Source: Ruminococcus sp. UBA7013
GTDB taxonomy: Bacteria; Bacillota; Clostridia; Oscillospirales; Ruminococcaceae
Direction: 5' to 3'
DNA length: 48,900 nucleotides
NCBI GenBank assembly: GCA_002449585.1
Contig: DJXD01000075.1
Location: 1-48,900 of the forward strand
Shown piece after piece: positions 1 through 7,314 of this stretch. Positions within the stretch are counted from its first letter, which is position 1. Every line of letters begins with the position of its first letter. Under the pieces are notes generated by a model that was not told the origin of the DNA, searched no databases, and saw only the letters and a list, made by a program, of their open reading frames with translations. The translations under genes and the position numbers were made by a program.

Positions 1-155
1 TCCTTGCTAACTTTTGTTGAAAAATCATATCTTAATTATTATAACATATTTTTGGGCAAGCGTCAATATTTTCAGAAAAATTCATTCCGGACTGCCGAAA
101 TTATCCGGCAGGATGGCAGAAAATTCAGATAAAATCCTGAAATCCATTGCAATGC

Positions 156-184
156 TTGCAATTCTCCGGAATTTATGTTATAAT
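156..184 (+). promoter_or_regulatory. sigma-A promoter of the GH95-GH26 unit
   Basis: A TTGCAA box (156-161) and a perfect TATAAT box (179-184) are separated by 17 bp and lie 39 bp upstream of the chosen GH95 start. The placement also argues against any start further upstream for that gene, because an upstream start would put the promoter inside the coding region. Confidence 0.7.
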
Positions 185-223
185 AAATCATGGAAAATTT
201 TTTCAGAAACAGGTGACAAGATC

Positions 224-2560
224 ATGATGAATACAGATGAATTACTTTGGTATACAAAAGAAGCTGCTAATTTTAATCATGCACTCCCCATAGGAAATGG
301 GCGCATGGGTGCAATGATATTCGGCGGTGCAAAGAAAGATCTTTTCAAGCTCAATGAAGATTCGATTTATTCCGGGGGCAAAAGAAACAGGATCAATCCC
401 AAAGCTTACGAGGGAATGCAGGAAGTTCGTCAGCTCCTGATGCAGGAAAAAATTACAGAAGCACAGAAAATTGCATTTCAAAAAATGCAGGGTGTGACAC
501 CGAGTTCCCGGCATTATATGCCGCTGGGTGATCTGACAATGTATCATGAATTCACTGGAAAAGCCCGTGAATACAGGCGTTCTCTTGATCTTCGGGATGC
601 TGTTGCACGTGTTGTATTTCATGATGATGCAGGGGTAAATTTCATCCGGGAAGCTTTTATTTCTTATCCTGCACAGCTATTAGTGATCTCTGTAAAAAGC
701 GATACCCCCGGAAAAATAGATTTTTCTGCTTCTCTTGACGGGCGTGATGATTATTATGATGATAACAGGCCAGTATCTGAAAACATGATTTTATATACAG
801 GCGGTACAGGAAGCCGGAACGGCATTTTCTTTGCTGCTGGTATGATGCTGTTATCTTCGGGCGGATCTGTTGAAACGATCGGCAACGCTTTGCAGGTGCA
901 TCATGCAGATCAGGCATTATTATTAATCTCTATGGAATCAAGCTTTTATCAGGGAGATGCTTATATCAGCAAAGCACAGGAACGTCTGAAAGCTTTCGAT
1001 GATATAGATGTAATCACGCTTACAGAAAAGCTGAAATCTGAGCATATTGCAGATTATCAAAAATTATATCAGCGCATGAAATTCACGCTGGAAGACAACA
1101 GCGGCGGCGCATCACAGCTCCCGACGGATGAAAGAATCACCCGGCTGAAAGGCAATGCGGATGATGATAAAGAATGTCATAAATTAATTCATGATAATCA
1201 GCTTGGCGTATTATATTTTAATTATGGTCGTTATTTGATGATTGCGGCAAGTCGTCCAGGCAGTCAGCCCATGAATTTACAGGGAATTTGGAACGAGGAT
1301 ATGCTTCCGATCTGGGGAAGCCGTTTCACGATTAATATTAATACAGAAATGAATTACTGGAGTGCAGAAAGCTGTCATCTTCCGGAATGCCATATGCCTT
1401 TATTTGATCTAATCGAGAGAATGCGCCCGAATGGCCGGGAAGTTGCCCAAAAAATGTATCATTGCAAAGGGTTCTGCTGTCATCATAATACAGACATCTG
1501 GGGGGACTGTGCGCCTCAGGATTTATGGATGCCGGCCACGATCTGGCCAATGGGTGCGGCATGGCTCTGCCTGCATATTTTTGATCATTATGAATACACC
1601 CAGGATCAGCAATTTCTGAAAAATCATTTTGAAACGCTTTGTGAAGCGGCAGAATTTTTCACAGATTATTTATTTGAAAATGAAAAAGGCCAGCTTGTAA
1701 CAGGCCCATCTGTTTCACCTGAAAATACTTACAGAACTAAGAACGGCGAAGAAGGCAGTTTATGCCTAGCCCCTTCTATGGATATACAGATCATCACAGT
1801 TCTGTTTCAGGATGTCATCAAGGCCGCTGCTATCCTGCATGAAAAATCAGAATTTGCGGAAAAATTAGGGCATATGCTGGAAAAACTTCCGCCGATCAGC
1901 GTCGGCAAATATGGCCAAATTATGGAATGGTCAGAAGATTATGACGAAGTGGAAGCAGGTCACAGACATATTTCACAATTATTTGCCCTGCATCCGGCAC
2001 ATCTGATTTCACCTCAGAAAACGCCAAAATTAGCCGCTGCCGCAAGAGCGACCATGATCCGCCGTCTGATTCATGGAGGAGGGCATACAGGATGGAGCAG
2101 AGCATGGTTAATTAATCTATGGGCACGTCTTCATGATGCAGATATGGCCTATGAAAATTTAAGAAAATTATTAGCACATTCGACAAATCCGAATCTGCTG
2201 GATTCTCATCCACCTTTTCAGATTGATGGCAATTTTGGAGGAACAGCAGGGATCACGGAAATTTTGCTACAGAGTCACAGCGGAGAGATTCATCTACTTC
2301 CGGCACTTCCAAAAAGCTGGCAGAATGGCAGTATTTCAGGGCTTTGTGCAAAAGGCGGCTTTGAGATTTCTATGACATGGAAAGATGGAAAATTATCACA
2401 TGCTGAACTGATTTCCCATCATGGACAGCCGTGCAATCTTCGGACGGCTGGTGTTATCAGCATTCACCGGAAAGATGAGATATCTGTCAGCGCACAGCTT
2501 CGTGATGGAATCATTTGCTTTGATACAGAGCCGGGCGCAATTTATAACATCAAGGCATAA
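224..2560 (+). CDS. GH95 family alpha-L-fucosidase (or alpha-L-galactosidase)
   Basis: This 778-residue protein is a glycoside hydrolase of family 95, which removes alpha-L-fucose (some members alpha-L-galactose) from glycans such as xyloglucan or host-type oligosaccharides. Visible family motifs are NLQGIWNE (about residues 351-358), NINTEMNYW with the two activating asparagines (N371, N373), TGPSVSPEN with the presumed acid Glu500, GGGHTGWSRAW and DGNFGG (Asp668). Length is normal for the family. The frame is open upstream for 70 more codons, but I start at the ATG at 224 because AGGTG sits 8 nt before it, the conserved N-terminus (LLWYTKEAANFNHALPIGN) begins there, and a promoter lies just upstream. 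No signal peptide is visible, so the enzyme is probably cytoplasmic and acts on imported oligosaccharides. The mannanase follows after 18 bp, suggesting co-transcription. Substrate within the family is not decided by sequence. Confidence 0.93.
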   Translation: MMNTDELLWYTKEAANFNHALPIGNGRMGAMIFGGAKKDLFKLNEDSIYSGGKRNRINPKAYEGMQEVRQLLMQEKITEAQKIAFQKMQGVTPSSRHYMPLGDLTMYHEFTGKAREYRRSLDLRDAVARVVFHDDAGVNFIREAFISYPAQLLVISVKSDTPGKIDFSASLDGRDDYYDDNRPVSENMILYTGGTGSRNGIFFAAGMMLLSSGGSVETIGNALQVHHADQALLLISMESSFYQGDAYISKAQERLKAFDDIDVITLTEKLKSEHIADYQKLYQRMKFTLEDNSGGASQLPTDERITRLKGNADDDKECHKLIHDNQLGVLYFNYGRYLMIAASRPGSQPMNLQGIWNEDMLPIWGSRFTININTEMNYWSAESCHLPECHMPLFDLIERMRPNGREVAQKMYHCKGFCCHHNTDIWGDCAPQDLWMPATIWPMGAAWLCLHIFDHYEYTQDQQFLKNHFETLCEAAEFFTDYLFENEKGQLVTGPSVSPENTYRTKNGEEGSLCLAPSMDIQIITVLFQDVIKAAAILHEKSEFAEKLGHMLEKLPPISVGKYGQIMEWSEDYDEVEAGHRHISQLFALHPAHLISPQKTPKLAAAARATMIRRLIHGGGHTGWSRAWLINLWARLHDADMAYENLRKLLAHSTNPNLLDSHPPFQIDGNFGGTAGITEILLQSHSGEIHLLPALPKSWQNGSISGLCAKGGFEISMTWKDGKLSHAELISHHGQPCNLRTAGVISIHRKDEISVSAQLRDGIICFDTEPGAIYNIKA

Positions 2561-2578
2561 TGAGGAGCTAAAAAATTT

Positions 2579-4228
2579 ATGGGGAAACAAAATTTTCTGT
2601 TTGGGATGGCGGCTCTGCTTCTGTTGATTTTGGCAGGCGGAGGCACTGCTGCCGCAGTCAGAAAAGCCAGACAAGGAGAAACTGAAACACTGACATCTGA
2701 ATCTATCACAGAAACCATCAGTTCTGATGAATCTGAAACGATTCCAGTCACTGAGCCATTGACAGAACCGGAAACACAGGCCATAGATGCCCCTTCTTAT
2801 CCATCTGTTTCTTTGGATATTCCGCCTGTTGATCTACAAGATGCGCTTCTGACGGTGGAAGCCGAAAATGCAGAATATACAGGCGGATTATATCTTGACA
2901 CTGTCCGCAGTGAATACAGCGGAGAAGGCTATATTTCTGGCTTTTCGAAATCAGAATCAGACAGTATCCGAGCGGCTTTTATGATTCCATCTGCACAACA
3001 TTATGATATTACGATCAGTGTCTGTGCGGAATCGCCTGTGAAAAATACATTGCTGGTGAATGGCGATCGAATTCATGATTTCACGATCACAGAAACACAG
3101 CATTTTGTTCGAGTGACATTTTCAGGCATTTATCTTCCAGCTGGGGAGGTAGATCTTTCTTTCGAGCAGATTGACGGAAATTTTTCTGTAGATTATTTTG
3201 AAATTGCTAATCATACAGAACTTTCTAAGATCAAATATCAGAATCATGATACATTATCTGATCCGCAGGCTTCGACGAATGCCAAAAAATTAATGACTTA
3301 TCTGAGCGAATGCTATGGCAAAGCGATCATCACGGGACAGCATGTGTCAGATCATAAAAATACAGAACTGGATGAAATTTATAAAATCACGGGGAAATAT
3401 CCAGCAATCCGTTTCAGCGATCTACAGGGCAATGCAGATGACAGAAAAGAAGATATTACAGCCTGTCAGCTATGGGCACGTCATGGGGGAATTGTCGGCT
3501 TGTCATGGAGCTGGGAAGCACCGGAAAATACAGGCATTTATGAAGATGAAACCAATTTTTCCCTATCAGATGCAATTCCTGCTTCTGATGCTTCCGGGAC
3601 AGAAACGGCTTTATTGACAGATCAGCAGATTAATGCGGCCTTAGCGGATCATACAATTTCTGCTTCTTGTGCGGCGATTCTCCGGGATATTGATCAGATT
3701 TCAGAAGCATTGAAACCGCTGGCAGATCAGGATATTCCTGTATTATGGCGGCCTTTACCGGAAGCCGGCGGAAAATGGTTCTGGTGGGGGGCAGATGGCG
3801 CACAGGCATACCGCTGGCTCTGGAATGTTATCTATCATCGCATGACAGAATATCATCAGCTGCATAATTTAATCTGGATTTGGAACGGACAGAGTAAAGA
3901 TTATCTTGTGAATCAGTATGATATTGCCTCTATGGATATTTATTTAGATCCTCAAGAATCTTTTGACAGCCGTTATGAACAATTTTTATCCCTGTACCGG
4001 ATGACAAAGCATAAAAAAATACTGGCTCTAAGTGAATGCAGTACTGTTCCAGATATGAATCTTGTATTCCGTGATCACACAATCTGGAGCTTTATGGGAT
4101 TATGGCACAGCGATTATCTGAAAGAGCCTTATACGAGTGAGGAACTTCTGATTAATTTTTATAATTCTGAAAAATCGCTCACGCTTGAAAATAGCAAAGC
4201 AGAATTTGCAAAAGAAACAGCTCCCTGA
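2579..4228 (+). CDS. membrane-anchored CBM35-like + GH26 beta-mannanase
   Basis: The 549-residue protein starts with a short hydrophobic segment (about residues 6-27) that acts as signal or membrane anchor. A Ser/Thr/Glu/Pro-rich linker follows (about 30-85), then a CBM35-like beta-sandwich (about 90-215, EAENAEYTGG to SVDYFEIA) and a GH26 catalytic domain (about 220-535). In GH26 the acid/base Glu is Glu395 in WRPLPEAGGKWFWWG and the nucleophile is Glu486 in ALSECSTVP, so the catalytic pair is intact. GH26 enzymes mostly cleave beta-1,4-mannan and galacto/glucomannan. There is no dockerin, so this enzyme is cell-associated rather than cellulosomal. It sits 18 bp after the fucosidase with a GAGGAG ribosome site. 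The gene ends inside the terminator palindrome. Family assignment is firm, the exact mannan substrate is inferred. Confidence 0.92.
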   Translation: MGKQNFLFGMAALLLLILAGGGTAAAVRKARQGETETLTSESITETISSDESETIPVTEPLTEPETQAIDAPSYPSVSLDIPPVDLQDALLTVEAENAEYTGGLYLDTVRSEYSGEGYISGFSKSESDSIRAAFMIPSAQHYDITISVCAESPVKNTLLVNGDRIHDFTITETQHFVRVTFSGIYLPAGEVDLSFEQIDGNFSVDYFEIANHTELSKIKYQNHDTLSDPQASTNAKKLMTYLSECYGKAIITGQHVSDHKNTELDEIYKITGKYPAIRFSDLQGNADDRKEDITACQLWARHGGIVGLSWSWEAPENTGIYEDETNFSLSDAIPASDASGTETALLTDQQINAALADHTISASCAAILRDIDQISEALKPLADQDIPVLWRPLPEAGGKWFWWGADGAQAYRWLWNVIYHRMTEYHQLHNLIWIWNGQSKDYLVNQYDIASMDIYLDPQESFDSRYEQFLSLYRMTKHKKILALSECSTVPDMNLVFRDHTIWSFMGLWHSDYLKEPYTSEELLINFYNSEKSLTLENSKAEFAKETAP

Positions 4229-4242
4229 TCAGGGAGCTGTTT
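4215..4242. terminator. bidirectional intrinsic terminator between convergent genes
   Basis: A perfect 28-nt palindrome (arms AAACAGCTCCCTGA and TCAGGGAGCTGTTT) is flanked by A-rich and T-rich tracts. It contains the stop codon of the GH26 gene and lies 5 bp from the end of the minus-strand AIM24-family gene, so it can end transcription from both sides. Confidence 0.85.
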
Positions 4243-4246
4243 TCAT

Positions 4247-5002
4247 TTACGGAATCATTAATATTTTTCCGACACCTCTGTAGACATTTACAAAACCTTC
4301 ACCGGTGGCGGCTGATCCCATCAATGTTTTTGTTGTTTTTTCAACCGTAAACCGGAGGGAATTGCTCCATGCAATGGCCATATTCCCATCAATCTTGACA
4401 ACATCATCCGGCTCAGTCAATTCCATGACAATTAATTCTTCTCTTGGCAGCGGACTTTCCAGAACAGCAATTCCTTTTCCGGAAAGGCAGGTATTAAATA
4501 ATCCTTCTCCGCCGAGTGCAGCGGAAGAAATAGTATTTCTGGCAATCACTTTCAGCTCAACAGTATCTTCACAGACATAGAACAAACCGTCATCAATTAC
4601 CATGCCGCTTTCCCATGCTGAAATATCTTCAAACAGCAGATGCTTATGTGTTGGCTCAAGCACCAACGTTCCCTTTCCGGTATAATGCGGTTTGACAGCA
4701 CTTTCTCCGGTCACTTTTCCGCCGATTAATTTCTTGGCAAAATCTCCTGCGCCTTTGATATTAGAAGAAACCTGTACATCTCCGGCGATCCACTGCATCG
4801 CACCAGCCTGAAGCAATACGCCATTATTTCCTTTTAAATTTACAATAATCTGACGCTTTCTGACACCTGCTTGTTCTGCAAAATAATTTGATGTTGCATT
4901 ATTCACATTACTTGGCACAGTTCTCTCCAGAAGTGCAAAACAGCCATGACGTTCTGTAATACGTCTATAATTTGTCTGTTGATTAATATTTGTCTGAACC
5001 AT
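4247..5002 (-). CDS. AIM24 family protein
   Basis: This 251-residue protein belongs to the AIM24 / DUF124 family (TIGR00266-like beta-barrel). Characteristic stretches are NNGVLLQAGAMQWIAGDVQ, GGEGLFNTCLSGKG and GEGFVNVYRGVGKILMI. No signal peptide or membrane segment is visible and length matches the family. The bacterial function is unknown; mitochondrial homologues support inner-membrane organisation. An AGAGGG ribosome site lies within the 3' end of the preceding TPR-like gene, 5 bp upstream, so translation is probably coupled. It is the last gene of a five-gene minus-strand group. The family call is secure, the role is not. Confidence 0.88.
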   Translation of the reverse strand: MVQTNINQQTNYRRITERHGCFALLERTVPSNVNNATSNYFAEQAGVRKRQIIVNLKGNNGVLLQAGAMQWIAGDVQVSSNIKGAGDFAKKLIGGKVTGESAVKPHYTGKGTLVLEPTHKHLLFEDISAWESGMVIDDGLFYVCEDTVELKVIARNTISSAALGGEGLFNTCLSGKGIAVLESPLPREELIVMELTEPDDVVKIDGNMAIAWSNSLRFTVEKTTKTLMGSAATGEGFVNVYRGVGKILMIP

Positions 5003-5007
5003 AATTC

Positions 5008-6057
5008 TTATCCCTCTGATTGATTTTGTTCATCAAGATGCGCCTGACAGCGATCCAACAGGCTTTTTGCGGCAGGATCATTTGTCAGTTCATGAATCAC
5101 ATGCAGATAAAATACTGCTTCTGACCAGTTATGATTTTCTACAGCCTGATTTGACATTGTTGTTACAGTATGCATTAATTCCTCACCTGCACCAATGGGC
5201 AATTGATACGCTTCAAATGCTTTTATCACATCTTCACGGGTAGGCGGAACGATTCTATGTCCCATCAGTTCTGAAACATGATGCAGTTCTCCCGGAATGG
5301 CCGGATGATTATGAAATATCATGCTTTCAAAATAGAAACATACAGCATGATCATATGCTTTGATTTCTGTGCAGTAATATCCCATATTTGCATAGCATCG
5401 TGCCAGCGCATAAGCAGACATAGAAACTGGAATCGTTTCTTTAATCGTCTCTAGAAGGCGAGCATTTGCTTTCAGAAGCTTGTAAGCTTCGGCGAGTTCA
5501 AAGCGTGGATCTGGATTCACCGGATTAAACCGGATTGCATCATGCAAAACGGGAATTGCTTCCTCCACACGGCGCACTTCGATTAAATTATAAGCATGAA
5601 GGCCGATATACATGGGAAAATCAAACGGTGCTTTTAATAAATTCTTTGTGGGATGATATAACTGATAATATAAATTAGATTCCAGAAGATTCCGGAAACT
5701 GAAAAATCTATCTTTTTCTGTTTCTTTGAAATTTTCTTTAATATGCTGATAAATCTGCTTTGTCAATGTAAGTGATTTTGCTGTCTGATGATTGCGAGAT
5801 AATAATAATGCTTCCTGATAGACAACATCAAGCCGTCTTTCACCGATATAAATCATTTTTTTAAGATAGCTATTCTGTTCCTGTGGCATTTTACTGATAG
5901 CCAGATCTGTCAATGCAGCAGCAACTTCTGCGCCATCTTCACGCCGGGCATATAATGTAACCTGTTCTTGTAAAAACAGCATATCTTTTTTTAAATCACC
6001 CGTAAGCTGTGCTTCCACAGCGGTTAAAATCTGATCTTTTTCTGTTTCTGTAATCAT
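5008..6057 (-). CDS. TPR-like helical repeat protein
   Basis: The 349-residue product is mostly alpha-helical with repeat units of the tetratricopeptide kind. The clearest is around residues 160-235, where EEAIPVLHDAIRFNPVNPDP is followed by FELAEAYKLL and then ALARCYANMGYY. A final repeat-like unit (NWSEAVFYLHVIHELTNDP) lies near the C-terminus. There is no signal sequence, so it is likely a cytoplasmic scaffold or adaptor. The ribosome site AAGGTG sits 5-6 nt before the ATG. It is positioned between the AIM24-family gene (5 bp downstream) and a small proline-rich protein (12 bp upstream), which suggests it works with them. I do not recognise a specific orthologue; function is unknown. Confidence 0.8.
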   Translation of the reverse strand: MITETEKDQILTAVEAQLTGDLKKDMLFLQEQVTLYARREDGAEVAAALTDLAISKMPQEQNSYLKKMIYIGERRLDVVYQEALLLSRNHQTAKSLTLTKQIYQHIKENFKETEKDRFFSFRNLLESNLYYQLYHPTKNLLKAPFDFPMYIGLHAYNLIEVRRVEEAIPVLHDAIRFNPVNPDPRFELAEAYKLLKANARLLETIKETIPVSMSAYALARCYANMGYYCTEIKAYDHAVCFYFESMIFHNHPAIPGELHHVSELMGHRIVPPTREDVIKAFEAYQLPIGAGEELMHTVTTMSNQAVENHNWSEAVFYLHVIHELTNDPAAKSLLDRCQAHLDEQNQSEG

Positions 6058-6069
6058 AGCACACCTTAC

Positions 6070-6552
6070 TTATTTTTTTCTTTTCTTAGGAACATATTCT
6101 TCATAACCTTCAATCAGCGGTTCATTTTTTCTTTTTTCCGATTGAAATGCAGTTGTATCCTGTCCCATCTTATTCAAAGCCGAAACGGCATCAGTTGCAA
6201 TTTCTTTCTGTTCCGGCTGAGGGGGCTGAGGGGGCTGCGGCGGTTGTAAGGGCTGACCATAGGGGAAATCCGCAATTGACGGAACGGGAATGCTGCCTCC
6301 TCCCTGCATAAAAGAATTAATGACAGGCATCGGCATCGGCTGCGCAAGCAATGGCGACTGCGCATAAGGTAAATCCATAGCGGCAGCCAGATCCCCGGCA
6401 AGATCAGCAAGCTCTTTGACAAATTCATTATCATCTTTTCTGTCAGCAAACAGTTTCAGAATATTTAATAATAAAACCGTTCCTCTTTGAGGATCTCCCA
6501 ATAACTGACTTTTGATAGAAGCATAAACTGCTTCCCTTTTCATTACTGGCAT
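6070..6552 (-). CDS. small proline/glutamine-rich protein with shared C-terminal tail
   Basis: This 160-residue protein of unknown function has an N-terminal helical part (about 1-70, KREAVYASIKSQLLGDPQRG). A Pro/Gln-rich middle follows with the exact repeat PPQPPQPPQP, then a C-terminal tail ALNKMGQDTTAF...NEPLIEGYEEYVPKKRKK. The tail closely resembles the ends of the two larger proteins encoded upstream in the same direction, so all three look like members of one local family. The start at 6552 is chosen over an in-frame ATG 14 codons upstream because AAGGAGG is placed 6 nt before it. No signal peptide is seen. It is 12 bp upstream of the TPR-like gene. Confidence 0.75.
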   Translation of the reverse strand: MPVMKREAVYASIKSQLLGDPQRGTVLLLNILKLFADRKDDNEFVKELADLAGDLAAAMDLPYAQSPLLAQPMPMPVINSFMQGGGSIPVPSIADFPYGQPLQPPQPPQPPQPEQKEIATDAVSALNKMGQDTTAFQSEKRKNEPLIEGYEEYVPKKRKK

Positions 6553-6632
6553 AAAAGCCTCCTTTTCCTTGTCAGGCCGTGCAGGCACAGACAATATGAT
6601 TTCTGAAAACTTTGCGGATTGCTCCGCAAAGC

Positions 6633-7244
6633 TCAGAATTTCTTTTTCTTTTTAAACTGATCTATAAGCCCGGAGCGGTTTCTGGGCTTCCATTCCTGAT
6701 AGCCCTGAATCACAGGCTCATTTTTTTCACTTTCAGCCTGACGATATCCAGAAGTATCTTCTCCCATCTGATTCAAAGCATCTGTTACATTATCTACCAT
6801 TCTGATCCTTTGTCCCTGACGGTCAAAAGCTGTTTCATCACTTTTAGCGGCAGAATTGGCAATTGCACGGCGTACAAAATCCGGGGCATTATTTTTCTGC
6901 TGTCCAATGACAGAAACATGAACCCCTTGTGAAACCGGCGGTTGTACAGGCGGAGGATTGACACTCCCTCGAATAGGCTCTTTTTCCATGCGAACCATCC
7001 GCCCTGGCTCATATGTGGATTTTACAATATGATCATAATGCATTTGTGCCATCTGTGTTGCACTGGATGCAGCAGTCAAAGCGGCTAATGCGGCATGAAG
7101 TATATCAGCAGCCGCCTGAATATCAGCATCTGTTGTTGCCTTAGGCTGATCAGCGGTATAGATTGCGGCAGTCAAAGCCGCTGCTGCGGCATTCAGTGCA
7201 TTTGCTGCTGATTTGATTCCAGTCATTTGCTGATGATTTTTCAT
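6633..7244 (-). CDS. alanine-rich protein sharing C-terminal module with the 871-residue protein
   Basis: The 203-residue product has an Ala-rich amphipathic N-terminal half, with two related stretches around ANALNAAAAALTAAIYTA and AADILHAALAALTAASS. Its C-terminal module (about residues 105-195) contains QGVHVSVIGQQ, FVRRAIANSAAKSDETAFD, ALNQMGEDTSGY and NEPVIQGYQEWKPRNR. Both the Ala-rich block and the C-terminal module recur in the larger 871-residue protein encoded just upstream, so this looks like a shortened paralogue. The end is strongly basic (FKKKKKF). GAGGAAAA precedes the ATG by about 8 nt. No membrane segment is visible. Function is unknown. Confidence 0.75.
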   Translation of the reverse strand: MKNHQQMTGIKSAANALNAAAAALTAAIYTADQPKATTDADIQAAADILHAALAALTAASSATQMAQMHYDHIVKSTYEPGRMVRMEKEPIRGSVNPPPVQPPVSQGVHVSVIGQQKNNAPDFVRRAIANSAAKSDETAFDRQGQRIRMVDNVTDALNQMGEDTSGYRQAESEKNEPVIQGYQEWKPRNRSGLIDQFKKKKKF

Positions 7245-7314
7245 GAATCTATTTTCCTCACTTTTTATAAAATTTTATAAGAAATATTTCAATTCAAAAG
7301 CATTCACATGTTTT

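Noticed and set aside
14..223. 70-codon upstream extension of the GH95 frame
   Set aside because: It contains the promoter, has no similarity to the family start and lacks a ribosome site; the ATG at 224 has one.
4215..4242. Palindromic operator or attachment site
   Set aside because: Position between two convergent stop codons with A- and T-tracts fits a terminator better.
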